From positions 1 to 30,640 of the IMG/VR virus record IMGVR_UViG_3300032516_000117: a stretch of 30,640 nt of DNA; one strand, 5' to 3'. This document shows, piece after piece, positions 21,990 through 30,640 of the stretch (position 1 is the first letter of the stretch; every line of letters begins with the position of its first letter). The DNA is from a virus. A program made the translations under genes and the position numbers. The notes beneath the pieces were generated by a model. The model was not told the DNA's origin and did not search any database. It worked only from the letters and a program-made list of their open reading frames with translations.

Positions 21990-24900
21990 ATGGCAGTTTT
22001 CATTTCGGGCGCAAATTATGTAGCCAATCCAAGTCCTCTCGCTATATCAGAGGGCGGTACAGGTCAGTCAACAGCATCCGGTGCAATTAATGCATTAGTT
22101 CCAGTCCAGACTGGTAATTCGGGTAAATTTTTAACTACAGACGGTTCTATTGTTTCTTGGGCTACTGTTAGCGGTGCTGGAACAGTTACATCTGTATCAG
22201 TTACTTCTGCAAATGGATTTGCTGGAACTGTGGCAACATCCACTACTACACCGGCAATTACATTAACAACATCGGTAACGGGTGTTCTAAAGGGAAATGG
22301 AACTGCATTATCAGCTGCCAGTTCTGGAGATATTACAACAGCATTAGGATATACACCAGTTAATGTAGCCGGTGACACAATGACTGGTTTCCTAATTCTA
22401 AATGCTGATCCGACTGCTGCACTTGGTGCAGTCACAAAGCAATATGCAGATGCTATTTCATCGGGTATAAATGTACACGACGCAGCAATTACAGCAACAA
22501 CAGCAACACTTGCATCTACATCGGGTGGAACTGTTACATATGCTAACGGCGCAAGCGGTGTAGGTGCAACACTTACCACTACTGGTACATATACTACAAT
22601 CGGTGGATTTTCTTCTTGGGTAGGTGGTGATCGCGTTTTAGTTAAAGATGAGGCAACACAAGCAAACAACGGTATATATGTAAGAACTTCGGCAACTGTG
22701 CTTACTCGTGCAACAGACTTTGATGGTAGTCCTTCATCAGAAATTCAAGCTGGTGATTTGGTGTATATCTCTGGTACTGGTGCAACGCTAATTGGAACCA
22801 GCTGGGTACAAACTACAGCAGGTACAATCACTGTTGGTACTACAGCAATCGTCTTTTCACAATTTACTGGCCCGGGTGTTGTGACAGCCGGCACTGGTAT
22901 TACTGTTACTGGTAATCAGGTATCACTTACTTCGCCTGTAACAGCAGTTTTAGGTGGAACTAACCAAACAACATATACAACCGGCGATATTCTTTATGCT
23001 TCGGCAACAAATACATTATCGAAACTTCCGATTGGAACATCAACACAGGTTCTTACAGTAACTGGCGGTGTTCCTGTATGGGCGGCAGCAGGCGGCGGCG
23101 GTGGAACAGCATCAACCCTTGCAAACGTAACTGAATTTGGTACTGTAGCAAATTCACTACAATCGCTAATTGGTATCAACGGATCAACATCAGCTTCGGC
23201 TCCGATGACAATCAGGGCAAGTAGTTCTACAGTGGGTACTTCTAATTCACTTACACTATCGGGCGGTAATGCTAATCCCACAGGAGGTACAGGTGGTAAC
23301 ATTTTACTCGGGGGTGGAGTATTAAACGGTATAGGCGGCGCAGTCACAATTAGTGGTGGTACACCAAATACTGGCGCCGGTGCTCCAGTCACGATTAGTG
23401 GAACTAACGCCGTAACAGGTGACGGTGGTAATATAAGCATTACTGCCGGTCGTGGAACAACTGTTTCGGGTGTTGGCAATGGCGGTACCGTAACTATTAC
23501 AACTGGTGCTGGCGCACCGACAGGTGGTACAGGCGGAACGGGTGGTAATATGACCCTAACACTTGGAGCAGGAACTGTTAACAACGTCGGCGGCTCCTTC
23601 TCAGTTGCGGCTGGCGCCGGCCCAGGCTCGGGCGCCGGCGGCTCGATTACCTTAACAGCAGGCGCCGGCAGTGCTACTACTGTAACTGGTGCCACAGCAT
23701 CCATGTCAGCAGGCTCTGGAAATACAACAGGTGGTAAGCTTACACTTACATCTGGTACTGGTGGCACAGACCAGGGTGATATTTCATTCAGGCTCGGTGC
23801 ATCTGAGCAGTGGAAGATCAATGGTGTTACAGCACAGCTCGGTGATCTTGTTGGTGTAGTAGCTGCCGGTGGAACCAAGGTTATTCACCCTAACGATCTT
23901 GGTGCTGTGGCCGGTTGCGCACTTACTATTCGTGCTTCCAATCACACCGCTGGCAACGGCGCTGCCCTCAATCTTATTGGTGGTGCTGGAAATACTCCTG
24001 GTGCAGTTAATATTACAGGTGGAACAGTCACAACCAGCAGTGGAAGCGCAGTCAATATTACGGCAACTGCTGCGGTGGGTTCTGGAACTGGCGGTGCTGT
24101 AACAGTGCTTACTGGCGCCGGCAACGGTAATTCTTCGGCGGGTGGTCCATTAACTATTACAACAGGCGCAGGCGGAGGCACAACAACAGGTGGTGCAGGC
24201 GGCGCCATTAACATCACTTCTGGTGCCGGCGGTGGCACGACTACCGGCGCTGCTGGTGGTGCCATAAACATCACCGCTGGTGCTGGCGCAGTTGCGGCGG
24301 CGGGAGGCGCGATAACGCTTAAACCAGGCGATGCAAATACCGGAACAGGTGGTAACCTGATTCTTGCAACTGGAACAGGCACCACAGCAGGTACTATTTT
24401 CTTTAGATCGAATGTCTCAAATTTCTGGGCAATCGATGCAACCGCAAACTTTATTGGTCTAGTTTCTGCTAATAATATCATACGCGGTACTGATGCAGTT
24501 ACAGGGTTGACAATGACCGTTCGTGGTGGTAATGGTACAACTGGTAACGGAGGCGCACTAACACTCAGTGGTGGTGCCAACACAACCACATCGGGTGCAG
24601 GTGGTGCAATCACAATCAATGCCGGTAACGGTGTCACAACAGGTGGTGCAGTAACAATTACTAGTGGTACTGGTGCAACAAACGGAAACCTAATTCTACA
24701 AGCCGCCGGAGCGACACTTCTAACTCTGGTTGGTGCTACTAACATTGTCACCGTTGCTAGCACTGTCAACGTTGCCAGTACGGATGGTACATCTGGCGGT
24801 AACTGGACTGCGCGTGGTGGTGATGGTACTGCTGGTGCAGGTGGTGCCTTTACAATTCGTGCTGGTAATGGAACAACAGCAGGTGGTGCCCTTTCAATCA

Positions 24901-25232
24901 GCGCAGGTAATGCCTCTGCTGGAACAGGCGGAGCATTTACTGTAAATGCCAGCACTGGTTCTACAGCCGGCGGATCTCTTGTCTTCCGAACAGCAGATAC
25001 CACAACATTGTCGACAAAGATGACAATCTCAAATGCTGGTAACGTGTCCATTGGTATCCCAACACTAGCAACAACAGCCACAGATGGATTCCCATACATT
25101 CCGACTTGTGCTGGCGTCCCAACTGGTGTTCCTACAGCAGTTACAGGATTTGCACCAATGGTTATTGACAGTACAAACAGCAAATTGTATTTCTATGCAG
25201 GTGGTGCTTGGAGATTGATCACATCTACATAA
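21990..25232 (+). CDS. Large tail fibre-like protein, Gly/Thr/Ala-rich
   Basis: This 1080-aa protein is a tail fibre or similar adhesin. The opening residues MAVFISGANYVANPSPLAIS lead to GGTGQSTASGAINALV and QTGNSGKFLTTDGS. A tail-fibre motif GDTMTGFLILNADPTAALGA is near residue 130, followed by a module with NNGIYVRTSATVLTRATDFDG. From about residue 365 to 960 the chain is a long run of Gly-rich repeats (GGxGG, TxGAG, AITITAG), likely a beta-rich shaft. The C-terminus, GNVSIGIPTLATTATDGF to LYFYAGGAWRLITST, is a common phage-fibre end. It would recognise the host surface. It is late-promoted and closed by a terminator at 25252. Long minus-strand open frames over it are side effects of its composition. 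Confidence 0.92.
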   Translation: MAVFISGANYVANPSPLAISEGGTGQSTASGAINALVPVQTGNSGKFLTTDGSIVSWATVSGAGTVTSVSVTSANGFAGTVATSTTTPAITLTTSVTGVLKGNGTALSAASSGDITTALGYTPVNVAGDTMTGFLILNADPTAALGAVTKQYADAISSGINVHDAAITATTATLASTSGGTVTYANGASGVGATLTTTGTYTTIGGFSSWVGGDRVLVKDEATQANNGIYVRTSATVLTRATDFDGSPSSEIQAGDLVYISGTGATLIGTSWVQTTAGTITVGTTAIVFSQFTGPGVVTAGTGITVTGNQVSLTSPVTAVLGGTNQTTYTTGDILYASATNTLSKLPIGTSTQVLTVTGGVPVWAAAGGGGGTASTLANVTEFGTVANSLQSLIGINGSTSASAPMTIRASSSTVGTSNSLTLSGGNANPTGGTGGNILLGGGVLNGIGGAVTISGGTPNTGAGAPVTISGTNAVTGDGGNISITAGRGTTVSGVGNGGTVTITTGAGAPTGGTGGTGGNMTLTLGAGTVNNVGGSFSVAAGAGPGSGAGGSITLTAGAGSATTVTGATASMSAGSGNTTGGKLTLTSGTGGTDQGDISFRLGASEQWKINGVTAQLGDLVGVVAAGGTKVIHPNDLGAVAGCALTIRASNHTAGNGAALNLIGGAGNTPGAVNITGGTVTTSSGSAVNITATAAVGSGTGGAVTVLTGAGNGNSSAGGPLTITTGAGGGTTTGGAGGAINITSGAGGGTTTGAAGGAINITAGAGAVAAAGGAITLKPGDANTGTGGNLILATGTGTTAGTIFFRSNVSNFWAIDATANFIGLVSANNIIRGTDAVTGLTMTVRGGNGTTGNGGALTLSGGANTTTSGAGGAITINAGNGVTTGGAVTITSGTGATNGNLILQAAGATLLTLVGATNIVTVASTVNVASTDGTSGGNWTARGGDGTAGAGGAFTIRAGNGTTAGGALSISAGNASAGTGGAFTVNASTGSTAGGSLVFRTADTTTLSTKMTISNAGNVSIGIPTLATTATDGFPYIPTCAGVPTGVPTAVTGFAPMVIDSTNSKLYFYAGGAWRLITST
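24165..24278 (+). repeat. Two tandem 57-base repeats in fibre gene
   Basis: Bases 24165-24221 and 24222-24278 encode GAGGGTTTGGAGGAINITS and GAGGGTTTGAAGGAINITA, 19 residues each. The DNA differs mostly at third positions, so the repeat is kept at protein level. It is the most regular part of a longer Gly-rich shaft. Confidence 0.8.
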
Positions 25233-25251
25233 TCAATTTAGTAGCATAATG

Positions 25252-25277
25252 AAAACCTGTCTCCAGACAGGTTTTTT
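25252..25277 (+). terminator. Rho-independent terminator after fibre gene
   Basis: A 10-bp stem (AAAACCTGTC / GACAGGTTTT) with a TCCA loop is followed by more T to 25277. Confidence 0.9.
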
Positions 25278-25290
25278 ATTGCCTTCTTCT

Positions 25291-25298
25291 GATAAATA
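25291..25298 (+). promoter_or_regulatory. T4-type late promoter octamer
   Basis: GATAAATA is 22 bases before the ATG at 25320 and directly after a terminator, so it starts a separate late transcript. Confidence 0.65.
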
Positions 25299-25319
25299 CT
25301 ATAAAGAAAGGGAACAATA

Positions 25320-25757
25320 ATGGCAATCAGAAAATCAGTTCTAATGATGACAAATACAGGAACCAACTGGAATCTCATCGGCGAACCAATTCGTGGCGAT
25401 GCCTACTATGGCTATACTGATGGAATTCATACAGTTCAGGTTATCTATCAAAATTTCGTAGGTGGATTTGGGCTGCAAGGAACACTTGCGATAAATCCAT
25501 CGGCAGAAGATTGGTTTTGGATTAGACTAAACCCAAACGGAGATGTAAATACTCCATTCATACCATTTCCTATAGATCCATACGCACCAACCGGTGCTAA
25601 CGGTGGTGATACGGGATCAATGGCTACAACATTTATTGGAAACTTTGTGTTTCTGCGTGCTGTACTTTCGAGAGACTATATTCAACCACCTCCACCAAGC
25701 CCACAATGGCAGACGTGGCAATGGGGTGAAATTGATAAAGTGTTATTGAGCTTATAA
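25320..25757 (+). CDS. Probable virion protein (145 aa)
   Basis: This 145-aa protein, rich in aromatic residues and Gly (TVQVIYQNFVGGFGLQGTL, SAEDWFWIRLNP), looks like a compact beta-sandwich. A Pro-rich loop (YIQPPPPSPQWQ) lies near the end. I recall similar small proteins near fibre genes in T4-like phages. It has its own late octamer and is 12 bases before the next fibre. It may be a fibre accessory or baseplate protein; this is inferred from position. Confidence 0.78.
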   Translation: MAIRKSVLMMTNTGTNWNLIGEPIRGDAYYGYTDGIHTVQVIYQNFVGGFGLQGTLAINPSAEDWFWIRLNPNGDVNTPFIPFPIDPYAPTGANGGDTGSMATTFIGNFVFLRAVLSRDYIQPPPPSPQWQTWQWGEIDKVLLSL

Positions 25758-25769
25758 GGAAGAAAAAGA

Positions 25770-27668
25770 ATGATCGTAGGTCAAAATGCTCTCCTAAATC
25801 AATACGTACCAACGTTTTTTATCCAAAACCTATTAGACGGTCAGGGTGTAATCTATGATTCAACACGAAGGGCATTTGTTAATGCCGATGTAGGTGGCGG
25901 TGGTGGCGTCGATAAACTCGGTGAATTACTTAATGTATCAGATACCGTCGATGTTCCGGGTCTATTAACAAATGGTCAGTCACTAGTATGGAATTCGTTT
26001 ACCAATCTATGGGAGAATGGTTCACCTCTTCCAGATCAAACCGGCAATGCAGGTAAATTCCTAACCACAAACGGATCAGTCCTTTCTTGGGTTACTGTTT
26101 CGGGATCGGGTACAGTAACATCTGTTTCTGTTGTAACTGCCAATGGTGTCAGTGGATCTGTTGCAACAGCAACAACTACACCAGCTATTACCTTAACACT
26201 TGGTGCTATTACCCCGACGTCTGTGGCAGCAACTGGTACGGTTACGGGTTCCAATTTATCAGGAATAAACACCGGTAATCAAACAATTACATTAACAGGC
26301 GATGTCACTGGTTCTGGTACTGGATCCTTTGTTACAACACTTGCAACAGTTCCGATTGCCAAGGGTGGTACAGGACAAACAACAGCACCAAATGCAATCA
26401 ATGCATTAGTGCCAACTCAGGCAGGTAATGCAGGTAAATTCCTAACTACAAACGGATCGGTTGTTTCTTGGGTACCGGGTGATGGTTCTGGAACTGTAAC
26501 ATCGGCCTCAGTAACACCTACCGCCGATGTTACAGGTACTGTTGCCACAGCAACAACAACCCCGGCCCTCTCCCTGAATTTAACCACTACTGGTGTAGTA
26601 GCAGCTTCATACGGAAGTGCAACACAAATACCTGTATTTTCAGTTGACTCTAAGGGTAGAATTACAAGCGTAACAAATACACCTATATCTGGTGGAGGAA
26701 CGGTAACATCTGTTTCTGTTGTTACAGCTAACGGTGTTAGTGGATCTGTTGCAACAGCAACAACTACACCAGCTATTACCTTAACGCTTGGTGCGATAAC
26801 ACCAACAAGTGTATCGGCTTCTGGCACTGTAACTGGTTCTAATTTATCCGGCACAAATACAGGTAATCAGACCATTACCCTAACAGGGGATGTCACTGGT
26901 ACTGGTACTGGTACTTTTGCAGCATCTTATGCGAATAATTTACCTGTTACCAAGCTTAATTCGGGAACGGGCGCAAGTGCAGCAACATTCTGGAGAGGTG
27001 ATGGTACCTGGGCCTCACCTGCAGGCGCTGGCACAGTAACATCTGTTAGCGGATCTGGTGGATTTACCGGATTATCATTAACCGGTGGACCAATTACATC
27101 AAGTGGAACACTTACACTGGGTGGCACACTTGCAATTGCTAGTGGTGGTACAGGTGCGACAACAGCACCTACAGCAATCAATGCTCTATTACCTACTCAA
27201 GTAGCTCAGACTGGCAAGTTTCTTACTACCAACGGAACCAATGTATCTTGGGCAACAGTGGCCGCAATATCCAACGCGCCAGAACAAGTCGTATTTCATT
27301 ATAGTGCAGGCGGCGCTGGAAATTTCACACCAGTAGATGCAATCTTTTCACAGACATCGGGTGTAACAGCAGTAGTCACAGATGGTGCGAATTGTATTGC
27401 AACATATACATTCAGCGGTAAATCGAATCCACCGAAATCTATTACAACATATGGTCAGAATTTTTCAACGAATATATTTAACCTTAAGGATACAACTAGT
27501 TTGCCTACAGCAACTATCGTAGGTGGCGGTACAGCAGCATCTCCAGATTTAGCAAATAGTATCTTTTCTGCAACCAATGTATTGTCACTTCAGACTAGAA
27601 TGTCAGATACAGGTGCTTCATCAACAATCGGAAATAGAGCCTGGTTGGTAGTTGTTTTTGGGTTCTAA
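25770..27668 (+). CDS. Second tail fibre-like protein with repeated modules
   Basis: This 632-aa protein begins MIVGQNALLNQYVPTFFIQ, contains a Gly linker (DVGGGGGVDKLGELLNVSD), then a series of modules built from GTVTSVSVVTANGVSGSVA, TTTPAITLTLGAITPTSV and GGTGQTTAPNAINALVPTQ. The last two of these modules also occur in the 21990 fibre as close variants. Two copies of a block of about 215 bases are at 26109 and 26697. The C-terminal 135 residues (from about residue 495) are non-repetitive and form a likely receptor-binding or trimerisation tip, ending WLVVVFGF. A ribosome site AAGGAAG precedes the start. It follows the 25320 gene by 12 bases. Confidence 0.9.
   Translation: MIVGQNALLNQYVPTFFIQNLLDGQGVIYDSTRRAFVNADVGGGGGVDKLGELLNVSDTVDVPGLLTNGQSLVWNSFTNLWENGSPLPDQTGNAGKFLTTNGSVLSWVTVSGSGTVTSVSVVTANGVSGSVATATTTPAITLTLGAITPTSVAATGTVTGSNLSGINTGNQTITLTGDVTGSGTGSFVTTLATVPIAKGGTGQTTAPNAINALVPTQAGNAGKFLTTNGSVVSWVPGDGSGTVTSASVTPTADVTGTVATATTTPALSLNLTTTGVVAASYGSATQIPVFSVDSKGRITSVTNTPISGGGTVTSVSVVTANGVSGSVATATTTPAITLTLGAITPTSVSASGTVTGSNLSGTNTGNQTITLTGDVTGTGTGTFAASYANNLPVTKLNSGTGASAATFWRGDGTWASPAGAGTVTSVSGSGGFTGLSLTGGPITSSGTLTLGGTLAIASGGTGATTAPTAINALLPTQVAQTGKFLTTNGTNVSWATVAAISNAPEQVVFHYSAGGAGNFTPVDAIFSQTSGVTAVVTDGANCIATYTFSGKSNPPKSITTYGQNFSTNIFNLKDTTSLPTATIVGGGTAASPDLANSIFSATNVLSLQTRMSDTGASSTIGNRAWLVVVFGF
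26109..26323 (+). repeat. Long direct repeat in second fibre, copy 1
   Basis: This block of about 215 bases recurs at 26697-26911 in the same frame. It encodes GTVTSVSVVTANGVSGSVAT, TLGAITPTSV, NTGNQTITLTGDVTG and nearby residues. Protein identity between the copies is very high, while DNA differs at many third positions. Confidence 0.85.
26697..26911 (+). repeat. Long direct repeat in second fibre, copy 2
   Basis: Second copy of the 26109 block, 588 bases downstream and in the same frame. The region between holds a variant GGTGQTTAPNAINALVPTQ module and a short spacer. Confidence 0.85.
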
Positions 27669-27671
27669 CAA

Positions 27672-29705
27672 ATGGCTTTCCTAAACATTCCGCTGAAATC
27701 AGTTCAGGCTATTGTCTCTTCTGTGACTGGCACAGAGGCAATGCCTTGGTATAATCCACTTCTTTATCCTACAATACCACCTGCATTACCGGCACCGGCA
27801 GTACAAAGAGATTTTAGATGGCGTGTAACTATGACTATCTCCGAACAACAACATAGTTCATACCTCACTCGCGATCCTGGATCATATAGTGGACAGGATA
27901 TTTCCGTGGGCCAATGGATTGCAAACCTAACCACAGGTCAGACCTGGCAGATTATCGTAATTGAGGCAAAAACTCCTACTACGGTTATTGCGATAGTACA
28001 AGACGTCTATCGTTATAATACATTTCGTGATACGGCACAGGTGGGAAATGGTTCACCGCTCTCAGGTACTTATGTAGTATTCAACATCGGCGATACAGGT
28101 ATTCCAGAAATTGATCCTGTACCTCCAGCAGGTGCATCATCTACATTTGGTATAAATCTTATGAGTAGGTTTGAATATATAAACCTACAATATGACTATC
28201 CATTATATCAGGCAGCAAATACATTTGCATTAAATGAGGTAATTGCAGCCGATTCTACCACAAATTCTTTTGTATTATCGAATGCATCTAATAGACTCGT
28301 TATAGGTAGAATAACTTCTATTTCGGATACTATTTCAGGATGGTTTACAATTAATCCAGTCCAAAAGATTGTAGACTTCTTAGATTATCTACCCGGTGAC
28401 ATTGCCGATATTATCTATACCTCCACAGTTATACCTGGTGAAATTACAAACGTACCAGGTGGTACAGAAATTTATGTAAAGCTTAGAAATAATACCTCAT
28501 CTATATCTTATAGCACAGCACCGGGGCCAACTACACCAGCTAATGTTTTTCAACTCAATGATTTTGATGTTACTGTCGGTGGAACAGGCATTGATACTGA
28601 TGTTATTTCTGCAACCAATTTACAAACAATAAACACAGGTGTTACAGCATCACTTGTATTATATCCGGCAATTGTCTTAACAAATAATTTATTAATCTCA
28701 GGAACATATGGTGAACCTGTGCTCTGGGCTTCCAGTTCTCCTGCATCTGCAACCATCAACGGCACAACGGTAACATTCAATATTGTTTCTACCGATCCAG
28801 GGTATGAAGATTATTCACGACCAGCACAAATGGCACAGGCAATCAACAATGCAGCAATTCCAAATATTGTTGCATCTACAAACGGTCCACTTGTTCTTGT
28901 AGTAACAAATACAGCAGGTGGTGCAATAACAATTGTAAATGTAACATCGGATATAAACGGAGTCCCGGTTGCCGGTGCAGCTTCAGGAACTGGATTAGCA
29001 CTTTCTACACCCGCTTCAACTAATTTCCGAATCAAATTTACAGCAATCGATGCAAGAGCAATAAACTTCATCGATGTTATTGGTAATACAGTAGATGACT
29101 TCGGGCTAGTATCGGTGGAAAATGGTGTAAAAGCCTGCGGTCTGTATATTGAGGAAGGACTACGTACCTCTACAAGTACAGTGGTTATGAATTTGACCCA
29201 ATTGAACGCATTGTCGCCATTGATTGGTGACCAGGCGTATGTCATTGACAGTGATGATGGAAATGGAAATAATGTCGGGGAATGGAGTAATTGGTTGTAT
29301 GATGGTGCTGTCTGGGTGCAGATAAGCAATCAAGATAGCGCATCAACAGATGCCAAATCATTGGAATATACTCTGACAACGGCAAGCCCGACAACGGTAA
29401 ATATTGGAATAATTAGTACAGGACGAAGAGTTACATTGATTACGGTTGAAATTCTAACGCCTTTTGACGGTGCACCAACACTGAATATTGGTTATCAGGT
29501 TAATAATCCCGTACCTCCACCACCAGTGCCGGCAGGTTTAATGACGTCAGCTATTATAGATTTAACGGTAGCAGGCACTTATACAACATCTACAGATGTA
29601 TTATTTGGAACTGATACAGTGCAGGGAGATGTCACGGTTACATCAACATTCACATTAGGTGGGGCAACTGTTGGTTCGGCACAAATCATTGTGTCTTATG
29701 TATAA
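27672..29705 (+). CDS. Probable virion structural protein (677 aa)
   Basis: This 677-aa protein starts MAFLNIPLKSVQAIVSSVTG, three bases after the second fibre stop. It contains YLTRDPGSYSGQDISVGQWI near residue 65, and long beta-rich Thr/Ala/Val regions. A later segment with VISATNLQTINTGVTASLVL and a Pro-rich stretch (NNPVPPPPVPAGL) near 610 are notable. No enzyme motif is visible. Position and composition suggest a fibre, collar or baseplate component. It shows no internal module shared with the fibres, so it is likely a different component. Confidence 0.83.
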   Translation: MAFLNIPLKSVQAIVSSVTGTEAMPWYNPLLYPTIPPALPAPAVQRDFRWRVTMTISEQQHSSYLTRDPGSYSGQDISVGQWIANLTTGQTWQIIVIEAKTPTTVIAIVQDVYRYNTFRDTAQVGNGSPLSGTYVVFNIGDTGIPEIDPVPPAGASSTFGINLMSRFEYINLQYDYPLYQAANTFALNEVIAADSTTNSFVLSNASNRLVIGRITSISDTISGWFTINPVQKIVDFLDYLPGDIADIIYTSTVIPGEITNVPGGTEIYVKLRNNTSSISYSTAPGPTTPANVFQLNDFDVTVGGTGIDTDVISATNLQTINTGVTASLVLYPAIVLTNNLLISGTYGEPVLWASSSPASATINGTTVTFNIVSTDPGYEDYSRPAQMAQAINNAAIPNIVASTNGPLVLVVTNTAGGAITIVNVTSDINGVPVAGAASGTGLALSTPASTNFRIKFTAIDARAINFIDVIGNTVDDFGLVSVENGVKACGLYIEEGLRTSTSTVVMNLTQLNALSPLIGDQAYVIDSDDGNGNNVGEWSNWLYDGAVWVQISNQDSASTDAKSLEYTLTTASPTTVNIGIISTGRRVTLITVEILTPFDGAPTLNIGYQVNNPVPPPPVPAGLMTSAIIDLTVAGTYTTSTDVLFGTDTVQGDVTVTSTFTLGGATVGSAQIIVSYV

Positions 29706-29719
29706 AAAAGATAATTTTG

Positions 29720-29727
29720 GATAAATA
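29720..29727 (+). promoter_or_regulatory. T4-type late promoter octamer
   Basis: GATAAATA is 48 bases before the ATG at 29775, the longest such distance in the window. AGAGGA at 29761-29766 is the ribosome site. Confidence 0.6.
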
Positions 29728-29774
29728 ATACACTGAAGGCCAGCGCGCCTCAACAATTTTAGAGGAACATAAAA

Positions 29775-30640
29775 ATGGCAAACGTAAAGAATTTCGGACT
29801 TATCGGCGTAGCAGATAACGTACAATACGGTAAGGCAGGTCCAAAGCTAAAGCATACAACGGGCACGTTTAATTTCAGAAATGCGGCTGATGCTGCCGAT
29901 GCAGCATTAACATCTGCAGGTATCACATCATCTGCCGGTGGAATTACAGCAACAACCGGCAATATCTCAGCAACAGCTGGCAGTTTAAGTGCTGGTACTA
30001 CTGTTACAGCAGGTACAGGTGTTACAGCAACAACAGGTGGCGTCACAGCATCGGCTGGTAATATTACAGCCACACTTGGTAACATGGTTTTATCAGATAA
30101 TGCAGCAGTTTTAACCGTTGGTAATGCTGGCAACTTAGGAGCCGCGGCCGCCGGTGTGTTTAGTTTAAGCGGTACTGGCGCTATTGTTATGCCATCTGGC
30201 AACACAGCCGCCCGACCAGCATTTGCTACATATCCTGGTGGATTTCGTTATAATAACCAAACATTAACCATGGAATATTCCGATGGTACAGCTTGGCAAA
30301 CATTGGCATTTGCTGGTGGTTCGGTAGCTTCTATCACTGGTACAGCTAGCCAAATTACAGCATCAAGCCCGACTGGCGCAGTAACATTAAGCATTCCTTC
30401 AACATTCATTGCTCCTGGTTCAATTGCTTCAACATCAACTGTTACCGCGGCAACAGGACTAACAGTCACAGCAGGCGGCGCAACAATTACCGCAGGTGGA
30501 CTTTTAGTTACCGCTGGCGGCGCAACAATTTCAACACTAACTGCAAACAGTTTCTTATATTCGGGAACAGCAGGCTTACTAACAACAACAGCAGCACCAA
30601 CAAACGGTCAATTATTGATTGGCTCTACCGGCGTAGCACC
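29775..30640 (+). CDS. Third tail fibre-like protein, 3' truncated by window
   Basis: From ATG 29775 the frame is open to the end of the window (at least 288 residues). It begins MANVKNFGLIGVADNVQYG, then has a short Ala-rich helix (FRNAADAADAAL) and repeats such as GITATTGNISATAGSLSAGT. Near residue 140 is a segment with MPSGNTAARPAFATYPGGFR and a W-Q motif typical of fibre heads (YSDGTAWQTLAF). The last visible part, APTNGQLLIGSTGVAP, is a known fibre repeat. The protein is probably another fibre or adhesin of the late tail cluster, and is promoted by the octamer at 29720. Confidence 0.88.
   Translation, partial: MANVKNFGLIGVADNVQYGKAGPKLKHTTGTFNFRNAADAADAALTSAGITSSAGGITATTGNISATAGSLSAGTTVTAGTGVTATTGGVTASAGNITATLGNMVLSDNAAVLTVGNAGNLGAAAAGVFSLSGTGAIVMPSGNTAARPAFATYPGGFRYNNQTLTMEYSDGTAWQTLAFAGGSVASITGTASQITASSPTGAVTLSIPSTFIAPGSIASTSTVTAATGLTVTAGGATITAGGLLVTAGGATISTLTANSFLYSGTAGLLTTTAAPTNGQLLIGSTGVA

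Noticed and set aside
22994-25183. Long open frames on the minus strand under the first fibre gene (294 and 413 codons)
   Set aside because: They come from the repeated Gly, Ala and Thr codons of the fibre, whose complements rarely form stops. The products are Pro/Val/Ala-rich with no domain, and there is no ribosome site.
26417-26854. Minus-strand open frame under the second fibre gene
   Set aside because: Same cause as above; it also repeats exactly as the fibre modules repeat.
1-30640. tRNA, rRNA, CRISPR array or attachment site
   Set aside because: No cloverleaf, spaced direct repeat array or integrase was recognised by eye in the gaps, which are all short. A tRNA-finding program would settle the tRNA question.

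Overview
The window is about 30.6 kb of a large tailed bacteriophage genome, most likely a T4-like myovirus infecting a Gram-negative bacterium. The evidence is: closely packed small genes with 1-4 base ATGA/GTGA/TAATG overlaps; a T4 gp44-type clamp-loader ATPase, PhoH, MazG-like, dCMP deaminase and DnaQ-like nuclease genes; intergenic T4-type late-promoter octamers (NATAAATA) a few bases ahead of many genes; T4-style capsid-targeting N-termini on two proteins; and a tail-fibre cluster at the right end. No rRNA, tRNA, CRISPR array or insertion sequence was recognised, and there is no gene-free stretch longer than about 210 bases. The host cannot be fixed from the sequence. The lipase-like gene resembles a proteobacterial family, which is only a hint.

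Layout. 1-1687: the end of an unknown gene and a 478-aa conserved phage protein with a capsid-targeting-like start. 1763-2773: an ExoX-like exonuclease and a small gene behind an early promoter. 2767-3156: one minus-strand gene, also with a capsid-targeting-like start. 3184-4858: ClpP, an IscA/HesB Fe-S carrier and an alpha/beta hydrolase cargo gene, closed by a terminator. 4904-10160: an early-type region (two strong sigma70 promoters) with MazG-like, dCMP deaminase, a 57-aa zinc-knuckle protein and many small unknown proteins, several sharing one C-terminal motif. 10227-13042: unknown genes, an orphan DnaE-like module, a GIY-YIG/NUMOD3 homing endonuclease and a GroES-like protein. 13093-15712: clamp loader small subunit, two unknowns, then a HAD phosphatase and a P-loop kinase as adjacent genes. 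15765-16286: two tandem paralogous small membrane proteins. 16319-17077: PhoH on the minus strand with a TTG start. 17286-18607: two conserved phage proteins. 18612-21891: translation initiation factor IF-1, DnaJ and ClpA. 21990-30640: repeat-rich tail fibres and virion proteins, the last running off the window.

The most striking theme is host-takeover machinery for protein quality control and translation. The phage carries both halves of a ClpAP protease: ClpP with an intact triad and no propeptide, and ClpA with an intact IGF loop at the ClpP-docking position. It also carries a DnaJ/CbpA-type co-chaperone, a GroES-like co-chaperonin, an Fe-S carrier and an IF-1. Other points of interest are the family of tiny proteins with a shared C-terminal motif, the standalone DnaE-like fragment next to a homing endonuclease, the split kinase/phosphatase pair, and the two candidate packaged head proteins.
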